From Echinococcus granulosus (Eukaryota; Platyhelminthes; Cestoda; Cyclophyllidea; Taeniidae): 57,982 nucleotides of DNA. Made by a program: the position numbers and the translations under genes. This document shows positions 12,487 to 25,237 of this stretch, piece after piece. The DNA lies in the NCBI RefSeq assembly GCF_000524195.1, contig NW_020170400.1:271775-329756 (forward strand), read 5' to 3'. The notes under the pieces are model-generated. The model ran no database searches and was not told where the DNA came from. It worked only from the letters and a program-made list of their open reading frames with translations. Position 1 is the stretch's first letter. Each line of letters opens with the position of its first letter.

Positions 12487-15400
12487 ATGGTTGATATTGA
12501 GTATAAACGTGAGTTGGAGGCTAAACGTGAGCGCGTCGAGGACATTTTTGATTTTGAGGGCTGCAAAGTCGGTCGCGGCACCTACGGCAGTGTTTTTAAA
12601 GCCAAACGCAAAGACGGAAAAGATGATCGCGAGTACGCACTCAAACAAATCGAGGGAACGGGTTTATCGATGTCATCTTGCCGCGAAATTGGGGTGAGGT
12701 TTGTCTACCCCTTTTACACCTTTTCTCATTTTAGCTTCTTCGTGAGCTAAAACACCCAAATGTCATGACTTTGCATCGAGTATTTCTCAATCACACTACT
12801 CGCAAAATTTGGCTTCTGTTTGACTACGCTGAGTACGACTTGTGGCATATTATTAAATTCCACCGCACTGCAAAAGTTAATAAGACCTCATTCAATGTTT
12901 ACCCGAACATGGTCAAAAGTCTGATGTATCAAATTCTTAATGGGATCGATTACATTCATTCAAACTGGGTTCTTCATCGTGATTTGGTAAGTGTATTGCA
13001 ACTGCACCATTCTTATCCTATTCTTCCAGAAACCGGCGAATATAGTCGTGATGGGTGAAGGCAGCGAACGCGGTTGCGTCAAAATCGGTGATCTCGGCTT
13101 CTCCCGTCTCTTTTATCAGCCCCTCAAGCCCCTAGCTGATCTAGACCCAGTTGTGGTTACCTTTTGGTATCGGGCGCCTGAATTACTATTGGGTGCCAGG
13201 CATTACACAAAGGCTATAGATATTTGGGCTATTGGTTGTATCTTTGCCGAGTTGCTTACCTACGAACCAATATTCCACTGCCGACAAGAGGATATTAAAA
13301 CCAGTACACCGTATCATAAAGAGCAGTTAGAGAGAATATTTCGGGTGATGGGGTATCCCTCAGGTGCGTTTGCTGTTTCTGCGGTGGTGACGCTTCCTAT
13401 TTTGTACTTTTTTGAGGCGTTATTCCTTCATAGATGATGTCTGGCCGGATATGCGAAAGATGCCCGATTTTCCTCAGCTGACGCGTGATTCTATAACTCG
13501 TAAGGCATATGGCAAGTACTACCTGGAGGGCTATCTCATGGAAAAAAGGTTAACATGGGACGTTATGAGATTTCTCTGGTAAGTGTCCCCTTTATGCTCT
13601 CACTTTGAGTCGGTCTAATTTCTTAACATCTTTTTTGAACAGCTGCAGTCGTTGCTGACTATAGATCCCCTTCGACGACCGTCAGCTGAAGATGCTTTGA
13701 AGCATGACTATTTCAAAATTGGGGAAAAACCGAATGAGGAGTGAGTTTAATCATTCTACCGGGATATTTCTACAAATTTGTGCGTATATGGAATGTTGTT
13801 AACTTAGGGAGGGGTTGGGATGCCTTAGGCTTGGTCGGGTGGCTATGCCTTCAATTGGGTGCATCCCCCGGAGATTGAAGTGTCCCTATATCAATGCGAT
13901 ATTAGGTTCTACGATCTAAGATATTTCGACGAAATATTTCTAGCGATTCCATGGTCCGTTTCTGCGTCTGGAATAGGTTGAAGCGTTGTGGATAATTTGG
14001 CCTAATTTTGTAGCCACAGGCAATCTCTTTCAATAACAGCTTTTTAAAAGGTTTGCACCGCGTTGATTCCATTTTTAGACGTTGAAGTCGAAGCTAAAGA
14101 TAGTTAGGTTTCATTCAAAGTTGAAAATTGATGCTAGTTTCCCAAAGTATACCCTCCTACCTTATTCTAGTAGCTTGATAAAGTTAGCTGAGATTCCTTA
14201 TGAAGTGGTTGATATAAGAGCTGAGGATATTTGCTTTATAACCAGGCATTCATAGGGAGGCTTCGTAAATTTGTTTCCTGTTCTTGAAACTTGATCCCTT
14301 TACGAAGATCAAAAAAAAAACATTGAATTAAATGCATGGAAAGCTAGATCTGGGGTTTACCAACTGGTTTTCCTTTGGGACAGAAAATCTCCACGTTTCC
14401 TTTACGACGGTCTCCTGGGCGTACTTCCATCAAATATGGTATGATTCCACCTCTAAAACATCTTGGCGCTTCCACTTTGTACTCGGATGGCGTGTACTTC
14501 TATTTTAAGGATCAAACTTTAAACTGGGGATACGTAAATTCTTTTTTAGAATTTGATATCCATGTGAAGTGACTTTCAACACCCACTCGTTGGTCTATTT
14601 CCAAATCTGGAAATTGACGTTGGCTTCGTGAGATTGTTTTTTGTCATGCTGGTAATTCAGACCACATTTCTGCCTGTGCTTCAACCATGCATAACACTCA
14701 GATGATAGGGGTCGGTGATCATTTCACTTTGCACTTGGCATCTAAATGGCTTTCTTTTCAGCGTCTTTGGTGGTATGCCAATCCCCTACCCCAAACGCGA
14801 ATTCATTGCAGATGACGAACCCGATGACAATAAGCAGCCGCAACAACAACAACAGCAGCAGCAGCAAGGCGCAGCAGCGAAGACTGGTGGAGTGCCACAA
14901 CAACAACCGCAACCTCAGCAACAACAGCATCACCCACACCAACAGAAGGTTCAACAACAGCCCACTGGTGGTGTTGTGGCTGGAGGAAGTGGAATGCACA
15001 CAGTGCAGCATTATCCCTCCGCATCAGTCCAACCGCCTATGGTAAGGTGGCAAACTATTCGCGCTACTTATTTTACTTTCAGCAAGTCGTGTTATTTCGG
15101 CACGGTCTCCGGCTTCCCATACATTTTTTTGCGAAGTGGGATTTTGGCTTTTAGTCTGCACAGGGTCGGTGATTCCTCATAACGATTTTGTGGAATGCTG
15201 ATGACACTTGCAACTTTTAATTAGCGCAGTTACTTCCCACAGTCTGACTTCCCAGTCCCATACTACGAATTTTCTCCGCATCGAATTTCAGTTTTCTAGC
15301 AATTTGGTCTTTAATGTCTATTTCACTAGAAAGTGGGTTTACTTCGTCTTATTAAATGTAGTTGCTGTTTAAAGGAGCAGATTTTCGGGTACAACACCAA

Positions 15401-18400
15401 TTAACCAACTAATCATCACCCTATACCACTCCATTCTTGTTTTTTCTACAATTTTTTGACCAGCTTTAATGACTTTCTAATGCAAAATATTCATTAAGCA
15501 GGATATTAATTTTTTTTTCGATGCAGTCCCCACTAAGTCATTGTCTTTTTTTGCTGCGCAGTATTTCACCTCTTCCTCAGCTCTGCCTCCTATGGTAAGA
15601 TGAGTCGCTTCTTTGTCCCGAGTTACTGAATAAGGCCCCCGCCCTCCTTACTTATTTGTTCCATTGGGGGTTATCGTTTCAATAAGGTCACTGCTTTTCT
15701 GCTTGCATATGCTTTTACTACGTGTATCCTTTGGCGTTCGTGTTTTTCAGTCTTGTCATATCAGAAATAATCTGACGTTCATTAACTCCTTCTGCAAAAA
15801 CAGTAAGACTGAAAAGACTAGTTTCTACAGCCTTATTTCCAGTGCTTCATTCCACCACAATGATGGTATTAGCCTTATCAATTCCTATTGTTTCTGATGA
15901 AGTTTTCCAAAAACTTTATACTATCTTTAAAATAACTACTAAGGTGCTATTAATTGGCGCGTTAATCTGCCCCACTCTTCCCCAAAACATGAATAAATGA
16001 CCGGCAAATTTATATTCAATGAACACGAAGATTCAGCCACTAAAAGATTAATGCCTGTTCTTTGAGAACTAACGTTCAACCCGAATATTTACAAATCGAC
16101 TGTTGACATAGGCATCAGCTGGATCGTACTAAGCTCTTGGCTTTTTGACATAGGAATACCTTCCTCCGCCTCTTCAGCCTCCTTGGGTAAGGTAAATTCC
16201 ACCTATTTCGTAGCTATATTCAGTTGGATTTTCTAATTATCCCTTCCTTTTCTACTCATTTTATTCGAGTAAAAAGGCATTTTCGAAAGAGCTCCTGCTT
16301 TTATGCTTTTATCCGCTGTTTTCAAGCGTTACCTGAGCGTTTGATTTGCCCAGACTTGACTAAATGTTCTTATTTTACCGACGGGTATTGTTTTTCTGGC
16401 GCTCCTTTTTAAATGTGCATTGCTATCGGATGTGGACCTTATTCCCATTTCTGATGCAAAAATATACCCTTCTGCCTTGTTATTCATGCTCTCGATGACT
16501 TGTTGTCTTATTTGCACAGATCACTCGTTTGATGAGCGAGTTAGTAAACAAAAACCGGTTCGAGTTGAATTCTGAAAGCCCGTTTACCTGGTTGGATTTT
16601 GATGCCTCTGATCACTGGTTCATTGAGTAAACTGACAACCGTGGGCTGATTAATATTTTGCTTTATTCCTGTAATGCTTTGCACTCATTGATTACTCAGA
16701 CATCAACTCCACTTGACTTTGATAAACGCTTTTGCGCTGACAACTATTGAGCGCGAATTAAGGTGGCACTTTAAAATCAAAATATGCTACTGAAATAATA
16801 GTCAGTACAATTTTGTGTTTGGGATAGCGGCTTGTCGTTGTCGCCTTTGTCACGTGTGGCTTTGCTGTATCGTGACGATGCTATCAGGGCATATGGACAT
16901 ATTAATAAAGTCTACGAATCTAATCCGTTCACTTGATCTGATTTTTCCTTCCCAATGCCCTTTCATGGTAACAGTCAGCCAAAAACAGAAGCTACAGTGT
17001 TTCATCTTCAGATAGCATGTTTATTTAATGACTATTGCAGAATTGGATTTTTTCGTCATGTAATCGGGTCAGAAAGTAACTAGAGTAGCTTATTGGAATT
17101 ATATACATTTGAAGGGAGCATCTTGTCGGAGAGTGATCATCCCATCTAGTCCTGAACAATTTAAGGAAGTAACTTTATTGACTTGCTTTGAGGGTATAGA
17201 ACTTCTTGTTACATCTTTTTATGTTATTGTAAAGTTATAATATCGAAAATGAGCTTCCGTTAGTGTTTTTCAAAGTGGTTTACTGTTGGAAAATTAACTA
17301 AAGACACTTTCTGCAAATAATCTTAACGCCTTTCTCATTCTATGCCATGACGGTGATTCTTGTTGAAGTTGCAGCTTATTCCTTGTTGAGAATTATAAAA
17401 TTGATTTCATCCCTCATATAGCTTATGAAGTGTGGCCATGCATAAGTTTATTACCCTCTCCAGTCTAAGTCTTTTCCTAAAGAACCATGCTAACTTTGTA
17501 TGGTGTGGACTGCAAACGGTGGTTTCCACTGTGAACTCCTCATCTGCTGGAATCTAATTAATCCAATGTGTGCAGGAAAGAATTCTGGAACTTTCGGATC
17601 GAGTCATTAGTCCCTGTAGGTCAAAACTGGCCCGTAAGATGTGTACTTGAGCATGAAATTTACTGAGACAGGTGGTTACCATCTTTTCTTCGGAATAGAA
17701 TATCACGTGCTACATCGAACGAGGAAATTGGAAGTAAAATGCGATAGAAACAGAGTAGGCTGGGACCGGATTTTTTGCCTCTGGATCCAAAAATAAAGGT
17801 GGAATCTGTAAAGTTGTAGCTTGCTGAGAACTTGTGCTTATTTCAACGGACTAAATCTCAACCACCTTCCTTCATTTGCTTATTTTTTACTACACGAGAT
17901 TTGATCGGAAGGCTTTTAACGATGCCATATTTTCTATTCTGGTTTTGGGGCTTTTAGAATCCGATTTTAACGGTAAGGGATTTTGCTCTGTAAAGTTCAA
18001 ACTTGCGAATTTTTCACTTGCTAGCGTAATTTCCCATAACTGATTAAGTTTCGCTCTGTGGTTCTTTCACCTCTATCTGTCGTGTTTTCTTTCCATTCCG
18101 AAAAAATACGGGGATTCCACAATCTTGCAGTACGAGCGGGGATGTTTTTTGGTTGGCACGGAGACAGAAGCAGGGGCAGAGTCAGGGAGGGTCAGTGAGA
18201 ATTATCCTTCTGCAGTTCTTCCTCACCCTCCCCTACCACTGCCATCGTCAACACCGCTACCGCCCCCTATCCCGAATGAATGGTGCTACATGGGGTCCAC
18301 CCACCCCCAGACTTATCAGTGCTTCTACCCTCTTCCACCACCACCATTTCCCGTGAGATGTGTTCCATTGGCTTCAGTTGGTTCACCGTTGACTGTTGCT

Positions 18401-20505
18401 TTGCTGGCTGATTAGGTGATTGACTAGATGTTGCTTTTATCTCTTTTTCGAGTTGACATTCCTTCCTTGGTTATCTTTTTAAGGCTACTTTTGTATCGAT
18501 GAGCCACAGTTATGTGCCATCCCAAGACAAATTGGTCCACTTCTTGCCATAGACTGCTATTTGTTTGTGTATGGATCCTATCGATAAGGGCTTCAGTAAG
18601 AACGTCTTTATTGCCGACCACTATGATTAAGCTGGAAGTACGATGTGTGTGTATGTGTGTGTGTGCACGTCTTTACTGGTTGAATGCTAGAGACGCAGAG
18701 TCGTTTCGCTCTCACATACCCAATGTATTTTGACTGGCCTTCGTAGAATTGTGAAATAGCGGCAGATTTAAATTATATATGAACATGATGCTAGACAACT
18801 AGAGAAACCGAACAAGAGCATGAGTTTTGAGGCGTTCTAGAATATGGAGAACTTGGCGCAAAAACTTTTAGAGAGCTAAAAGAGAAAAGTTTCCTAATGT
18901 CATTCAATTACCAAAGCCCATTTGCTATCTATCATTACTCCTGAAACATGTTTTCCTTGTTTGAATTGAATTATTATTGTTTCATTGATTGCTTGGTGTT
19001 GCTCTCGCCTTCTCCCCCCGCTTTACCCTTCCTGAGTGACCTTTTTCGCCGCCAGTATTGGAGTGATGAAAGAAAATTTAGGGGTGGTTGAAAAGAAGTA
19101 AGAAACTCCTGATTCTCTACAATATTAAGCTTTCGGAGGTGTTTCTTATTCATCGCTGTTTCTTCCTTCCGCGTTCCCTGTCTTATTCTCCGATTCATTT
19201 GTTAAAATGTGGGGTAGTTTTTAGAGAAAAGATCGAAATGCATTTTTGAGTCATTGCCTGAGTCGTGCCATTTAAGTTTAGGTTTGAGCTGTTCCCGGTT
19301 CTCCTATCTTTTTTTCACTGGTTAACATTTGAATGTCTGCACTGTCGATGGACAAAACTTTCGCCTTAGAATAAGAGACGTTCAAATTTTTCGATCTTGC
19401 ATTTGACAAAATTGTAGCATTGTTTTCTACAGAAAATCGCATCCTTTTTGAGTGTGAATTTCAGTATGAAATCGCGATGCTGCTCTACAAACAGCTCAGA
19501 ATACCGTAAGGGAAGTTTTTGGATTTCAAAATCAAGGCGGGTACGCCAACGGCTTGGGATGTTTTGTCGTCCTAGACGATGAGTCGGGACCAGTGCGGTT
19601 GATGGATGCGAGCTCTTTAATATGGGCGCTAATTAACGAGGAAATTCTACGACGATGCTGAATCCCTTGTTTCAACAAATCGGCTATATATGGTGAGGAG
19701 ACTAAGCTGTAAACATTCATTACAGCGAAATGCTGTCGTGAGGGAAGAAACTTTTCATACCTTGTCTCGGTCTGGGTTTAGCCACCTCTGTTCTTATCTC
19801 ATTTTTCATTTCACGCCCAGCTGTCTATTCGGATTCACATGTGGTTGACATCAAGATAAGTGAAATGAGCAATTGAAGAAATGTCAATGGAGGAGATATG
19901 TAGGGCGAGGGAGTGCCTCATTTTTGTCCGATCCTAAAGTTCAAGTCTTCCCACGGTTCAGCTTCGCGGTATGAGGTCTTCCATTGTCCTGCTATAATCT
20001 GGCTTTCTTTCGACTGATTCACTTGCCTTGGGTATTTCCGAGGCGGGAGTTTCCTTACACACCTTTGAGTTGTAGTGCATCAAGTAGGTGTGCCTCGCCC
20101 TTGGTGGTTGGAGATTTTACAGGTGAATAATCCCGTTAGTGATGCATTAAGCGTAGTCTACCGGGCCTGGAGTGATGTCCTGTGCAGCAGTGTGAGGTGA
20201 ATAGTAAGTGGCCCACTTGCGGATGGCTAACAATCGCTTGCTTAACAAATGTCTCTGGGTGCCCAGTAGTTTTGCACACCTTGAAATCAAGTTATGCTGC
20301 CGTTTCTTGTTCGCTTCTTCCCTGTTCAGTAAACATCAAATCGCTGACTTGTTAACTTTTTGTCGATTCGACTCATTGCTTGATAGTAAAAAAAATTCGT
20401 TTTTAGCATGCAAATATGAGAGGCTATCCGGGCGGAAATATGGCACCACCGCCACCTCAACAGCAACAGCCACAACAACATCCCAACTATCCGCGATATC
20501 AGTGA
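12487..20505 (+). CDS. CDK8: Mediator-associated cyclin-dependent kinase 8/19
   Basis: Catalytic subunit of the Mediator kinase module (with cyclin C, MED12, MED13), a nuclear transcription regulator. Exons: 12487-12693, 12735-12986, 13030-13363, 13434-13578, 13643-13740, 14762-15041, 15562-15594, 16154-16186, 18131-18352, 20407-20505; about 567 residues against 464 in human. Visible motifs are [19 protein letters not shown] (glycine loop), YALKQIEG (catalytic Lys), SMSSCRE (human SMSACRE), LHRDLKPANI (catalytic loop), DLG instead of DMG, and [20 protein letters not shown]. The tail keeps IPYPKREF, then a nine-Gln run and proline-rich segments, and ends in NYPRYQ. The first three coding introns are 41, 43 and 70 bases. 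Exon 4 does not join exon 5 in phase: one base is missing, probably in the adenine run 13542-13547. Exon 9 (18131-18352) is chosen on phase and proline content and is the least certain. Confidence 0.95.
14841..14867 (+). repeat. CAA/CAG run encoding nine glutamines in CDK8
   Basis: A mixed CAA/CAG tract in frame inside CDK8 exon 6 encodes nine consecutive Gln, followed by further Gln/His/Pro-rich sequence to about 14970. Human CDK8 also has a short Gln run after the conserved IPYPKREF motif, so the position is conserved although the length is not. Confidence 0.85.
18644..18665 (+). repeat. TG-rich simple repeat
   Basis: A short imperfect (TG)n tract, interrupted by TA and ending in TGTGCA, inside CDK8 intron 9. 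Confidence 0.7.
19935..19995 (+). repeat. diverged dispersed repeat, copy in CDK8 intron 9
   Basis: Partner of the segment at 8590-8650 in the dynein intron, in the same orientation, about 60 bases, roughly two thirds identical by eye. It lies in the 2 kb intron before the last CDK8 exon. Confidence 0.35.
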
Positions 20506-21239
20506 TCGCTGATTTTTAGGGTTACCTTCCTTTACCCCACTATTGTATATACGAACGCCCTTTTGTACTATCTGTTTTTAAATGGAATGTATTTTAGCTA
20601 CGAAGCAGGCTATCGAATTGTATCTGTTGGGATGAGAAGGGCGCTCAAATCAAATAGGGTTCTTGTTTTAATGTCCACTGAAAGAGGTGCTACCCAGCAA
20701 GTGGGGAGTGATTCCTGTTTCAGTTAAGTGGCGCAACTATCATGCGCCACTACAAATACCGTTGATCGGGGTGGCAGTAGACGGAGTAGTAAACCCAGAG
20801 CTTGCAGAAGTAACTCTTGTAGAAGGTCTTAAGCACATCATGGAAAGGTTGGCATTTCAAAAGAACCAAGTCGCGCACCTACTAGTGATGATACTAGAAC
20901 TAGCGATTCCTAGCCACTACAGTCACTACCGGGAAGCTCCAAGGCTCTGAGCAGTAGTTCGCGAAGATAACACGCAATCCACACGCCAGGTGAATCAACC
21001 CGCCCTGCTGGGACGAATCGGCTGCACTGACGAGTCTTTGGAGGCCAAATTTTTTAAATGCCGATCAAATCTCCAAATAAGTAGAGAAGTAAAAAGCAAA
21101 TGAACCAAAATTTATGAACAAGAACGGATTAACTTGGGCAACCACGGTGCCAACAAGACACATTCAAGTGATGATGAAGGTAAGAGTCGGATGTAGATTA
21201 ACTCTTATTAAAAGTAATGAACAATAAAAATGCATACAA
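20506..21239. other. intergenic between CDK8 and ZNRD2, converging
   Basis: The 3' ends of CDK8 (+) and ZNRD2 (-) face each other across about 730 bases. An open frame at 20687-20950 reads 87 codons but has no recognisable homology, no splice context and no start context. An AATAAA near 21220 could serve CDK8. Confidence 0.4.
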
Positions 21240-21920
21240 TTACGAATGTAAACAATTTCGGATAACGATAAAAGCTTCAGAGAGGGCTTTAATGGATACA
21301 GCAAGCCGCCGAATTTCCTCCAGATCGGAAGTCTTTGTTAGCTGCTGAGAGCAATCAATGATTTTGTTGTGAAGGATGGACTCAACTGATTGCAGGTTAG
21401 TACTTATCTCAATAGACCTGTAGTCAATATAAGAATTAGGGTGATCACCCTGCGTTTAAAAAGTTATTTTAAAAGATGCAAAAAAATCGCGTACGTGTTA
21501 GTTGAAAGTTCTGATTTCGCTAAATTCACGACAGGTTTTCGGGATGAGGGTGAAGTACCGGGATCATCGTTGGAGGAGGTCTTACTGTGAGTTGATTTTC
21601 CGCTTAACTTCACGGTGTCGATTGTATGCTTTGCAACTTTTTGTGACGGTTGAATATCGACTTCAGAGCAACCCACACAATACAGAGCTCCATCTTTGGT
21701 CATTAACAATATCGTCTAAGGAAATAAACTAAACCACAATCTGATAATAGTAAGGGAAAATCCTGAAAGGCAATATCAAACACACATCGCAAACTGGACA
21801 ACAGTCTTCGAGCATTCTCCAACCCTTAAGAAGATATTGGCCCAATAAGGAGGAGATCTTGTCAGATCTTTGACGTCGTTTATCCATTTCAGCTTGTGTT
21901 TCTGTACAAAGTTTGTCCAT
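21240..21920 (-). CDS. ZNRD2: zinc-ribbon protein ZNRD2 (Sjogren/scleroderma autoantigen 1, p27)
   Basis: A small protein of the SSSCA1 family, whose role is still poorly known. Minus-strand exons are 21920-21786, 21715-21495 and 21417-21240: 534 bases, 177 residues against 199 in human, with introns of 70 and 77 bases. The N-terminal helix RRQRSDKISSLLGQYLLKGW parallels human RRERQDRISRLMGDYLLRGY. Next is the zinc ribbon: CPVC, then DTILLMTKDGALYCVGC, with two CxxC pairs. A Ser/Lys-rich linker follows. The C-terminal helix (LQSVESILHNKI..LEEIRRLAVSIKALSEA) matches the human C-terminal helical segment. The exon 1/2 join falls inside the zinc ribbon, and exon 3 begins at a tattgactacag acceptor; phases 0 and 2 agree. 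The ATG at 21920 was chosen because it starts directly before the conserved helix. The gene converges with CDK8. Confidence 0.9.
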
Positions 21921-22369
21921 TCTCCGAAAGTGCAAAACGGACAAGGACGAGAGGATAACGGCGAAGATTAGATGAGCCGCTCTGGTCGTGATCGATTAAA
22001 ACCACAAGGTACTCTTTGAAGGTCTCTACAAACTAATAGTTATCTTTAGTTCCAAACAAAAACTCAGTAGTATTTTTGAGGCTTTAGTTTTAGTATTTGT
22101 TGTAGAAACAAAGCACCTTGTTAGTAGTAGTAACTAAACATATTTTAATAATCGCCCTGACCCCTAATTACTCATGGCTATCCATCACAGATGTCGGCAA
22201 TAATATGTCAAAAGAAGGGTGGCAAATGACCTGTTGTTCTTATTTAGGTGATTTTTTTACCGACTGCAGCCTTTATGAATTTACCAAATATACTGAAAAT
22301 GTTCAACACTATTATTGAAATATGCTGATTGTTAGCTTGGCTACTTTGTCTTAACCATTGTGCCTCTCC

Positions 22370-22425
22370 GGGCGGGCTGGCTTTCGGTTCATGTCAGTAG
22401 CCCCACTACCTTTTCTATGTGGAGG
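22370..22425 (+). repeat. short dispersed repeat, copy 1
   Basis: The core reads cgggcgggctggc..cggttcatg..agtagcc. It is clearly similar to 25012-25065 and more weakly to 26622-26665, all in the same orientation within 4.3 kb. It lacks coding content and may be a fragment of an old interspersed element. Confidence 0.45.
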
Positions 22426-25011
22426 AAGTCTCGGGGCGTTACAACTGTAACTCACCCAATGTTTTCCGATGTCGTAAAAAGCTAGTGGTATGACAAATAA
22501 ACAGTACTGGTGCACAGAAGAACTGGTGCTATTTGCGTGGCGTGGAGTTGATGCTGCCCAGAGGGATTAAAATTTTAGACCAATTAATTAACGGTGTAAT
22601 CAAACGCAAAGGTGAGAAAAACCCCATAGTAATACAGCGTATTACTGAGGCGTTTGCCAAAAAAAATGTGTTATTTTTCGAGTCCATGCAAGTACCTAAA
22701 GAGTCTAAGTCTTATTTGTGGAGCGAGACTCATCGGTCTCCGCTTCCCTATTCCTAGCATTCTTAGACAAGGCCGGTTGAATCGCTTTGGATACCTTTAT
22801 TAAAGGTGACAAGATGGAGAGGGAAAATACAATGTTCAGGAAGGAGGGGAGCTGTAGTCTCTAGGTACGGGGGAGGACAATCCAATCAGAGATTCGAATT
22901 TTCTGCTTGCCTCCTCCCTGAAAGGTGCATTAAAACAACGTAAGTATTACATATTGCTCTGTGGCGTCCAGGTCTTCCAGAAGCCGTGAAAACTCATAGA
23001 AGTAGGGAAGAAGATATAATATTGACGTATAAACAAGTTAAAGCTTCTAAGGTGGCCCCTAGGCGGGCGAGAAATCAGATACGAAAGGAGGCAAAGAGAT
23101 CTTTTGGTAAACGAGTCAACAAAAAGTATACGGTGGGAATGGGGCGGATGGCGAAATGCTCTCCACTGGCAAAGTATGCAACCGAGAGAACCCAATTAGA
23201 GTTTGTGACAGGCTGTAACGCAGTAAAGTGCAATGCTGAGCCCCCATCTGGGGACAGACCCCTGCTTATCACCCTGAACCCATCGCCAGGTAGGTTTGTT
23301 GAACTGGCAGCTACACCGCCCCGCCGTGTCACGAGCACTTGCATCTGCCCTACACCATTACTTATGCTGTGCATTGCTGCAACCACGCGTCCGCCTCCTC
23401 GCACTCCAGTTTACACCACTCCCCTCCTACTATCAACATCCTCCTACTTCACTTCAGTAGTACCTCCTACCTTGCCACTTTCCTCGCATTATTCTACACT
23501 TACTAAACTATTGCTCTCATAATTTTATTTCACGGAAAAACGTGTCCATTTGGAATAATTTAAAGTACTAGCAGAACTTATTCAATAAGGATAAGAGATG
23601 GGATGCAACGGGTAGGAATTCCTCCTTCCACGTAGCCTTCCAGATCTGATGACAACTGCAGTTGTTATCTCCCAGACTTGATCCGGATCCAATATCTCCA
23701 TACATCTCCTCAACTCTCTTCGCGTCTAAAAAGAAAGGAAAACAATTTCGTCCTCATATATTACTCACATGAAAAATAACATTGGGTTAACTCGTAGACA
23801 TTTAGGTAGCAAATGTCTTAGTCAAATAGAATTCTTTAAATAAGTTTGTAAAGTGCAGCAACCTTGCAATATCTGGCGGTTTAATTTTGGTTGAAAACCC
23901 AAATTAGTAAAAATACTGGTAGAGAATATTGTATTTATTTTCAGTGTGAGCAAACATTGTTTCCCGAAGTGACACAAGCTGCCCTTGAATTCCACATTCC
24001 TAAGACGATTTTCAATTGAAACAAAAAACGCAGTTTAACGGATTTTTTTCCGATCTTCTCATTATTAACTCCATTTCATGTCTAAACTTCTAAGGTAATG
24101 TTCGTTAGCTTGAAAAATATTACTAGAGGAATGGGAATAATGAAAGTGCGGTGGCAACTCCCTCTCAGCAATTCTAAGATTAGAAATCTGTCCAAAACCA
24201 GCTTTAAAACACAGGCATAAGATTTTTTGTTGGCTTACAAGAATGTGACTTTCTTTAGGTCGGTTCACTGGTCTAGACTGTTTAAGCCACTTCTCTAGAG
24301 TAACTTTTCCTTAACATCGAGCTGACACAAACCGAGTGGACTGGTTTCAGCAATAGCTTGATTATAAGTCCTCAACAGGTCAAAGAATCGCCACACACAT
24401 ACATGAGGAGCAAGCCTAGTCTTGTGAGAGTGAAGGAGCATGTGATTTTAAAAATATAGAGGTGGAAGGAGTGATTCGTCTGAGGAAAACTAATGATATG
24501 TCTATGCTCCAGCTGAACAATGGAATACAAAGACCCTTCTCCTTCCTTATTATTCGATCTATCAGGTTGTTCGACAGCAAACATTCCAAGGTGCCCCATC
24601 ACGTTGGCATAACGCGTACGAGAGAAGTATAAGACAATGTGACAGTTTTGGTGCTTATTACCATTTGTGACATCCATCTGAAGCAGATGTAAGCGATATG
24701 ATCTAGCATCACTTAAGACTTTACCAAGGATGGCTATTTACAGGCAAATTTCGACGTACTTAAGCCAATATGCAGTGGTAATATCTTTGTATGACCACGT
24801 GTTTGCCTATACGAGTTGTTTCTGCAGTCCTCCGGGCATGACTCTCAACCCTTTCAGGCCTTAACAATAAGTATTTCTCCACAATGGAATGACTTATCAC
24901 AACCTCGGAGAGGAGTTGAGATCCTACAGGATGTAAAATCTAAATAGGTAGTTGTTTGCTTAACTCAAGGTTTTGTTAAAGGAGCCACTTACGTGCTCTG
25001 AAATTTCACCT

Positions 25012-25065
25012 TCTCGGGTGGGTTGGCCTCCGGCCATGCAAATAGTCCTACGGCCTACTCTACGT
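25012..25065 (+). repeat. short dispersed repeat, copy 2
   Basis: The core reads cgggtgggttggcctccggccatg..atagtcctac, aligning with copy 1 at about 22370 with scattered C/T changes and a one-base indel. It lies just beyond the 3' end of ARMC2. Confidence 0.45.
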
Positions 25066-25237
25066 CGTATGTATAATCTGCCTGGGAAGTGTGTATTCCT
25101 TCATCTTGAAGTAAATCTCAAAACCTTACAACATATTACCTATTTCATTGCATTCACCATTTGAAAGAAGCTATTTAGATCTCCATGATGAGTAGCAAAT
25201 TTGTTACAAAATAATTCTACTTTTAATACCGTTCGAG

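Larger units (their letters stand above)
21921..25237. other. intergenic between ZNRD2 and ARMC2 (3.3 kb)
   Basis: This interval lies upstream of ZNRD2 and downstream of ARMC2. It contains two copies of a short dispersed repeat (about 22370 and 25012). The longest open frame, 22986-23522 (178 codons), changes from basic to Thr/Pro-rich composition, has no recognisable domain, and is not supported as a gene. ARMC2 may have a 3' untranslated region here. Nothing else was seen. Confidence 0.4.

Noticed and set aside
22986..23522. 178-codon open frame on plus strand
   Set aside because: Composition changes abruptly from Lys/Arg-rich to Thr/Pro/Leu-rich, there is no domain, and no supporting splice sites. 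Length alone is not enough in 58 kb with six frames.
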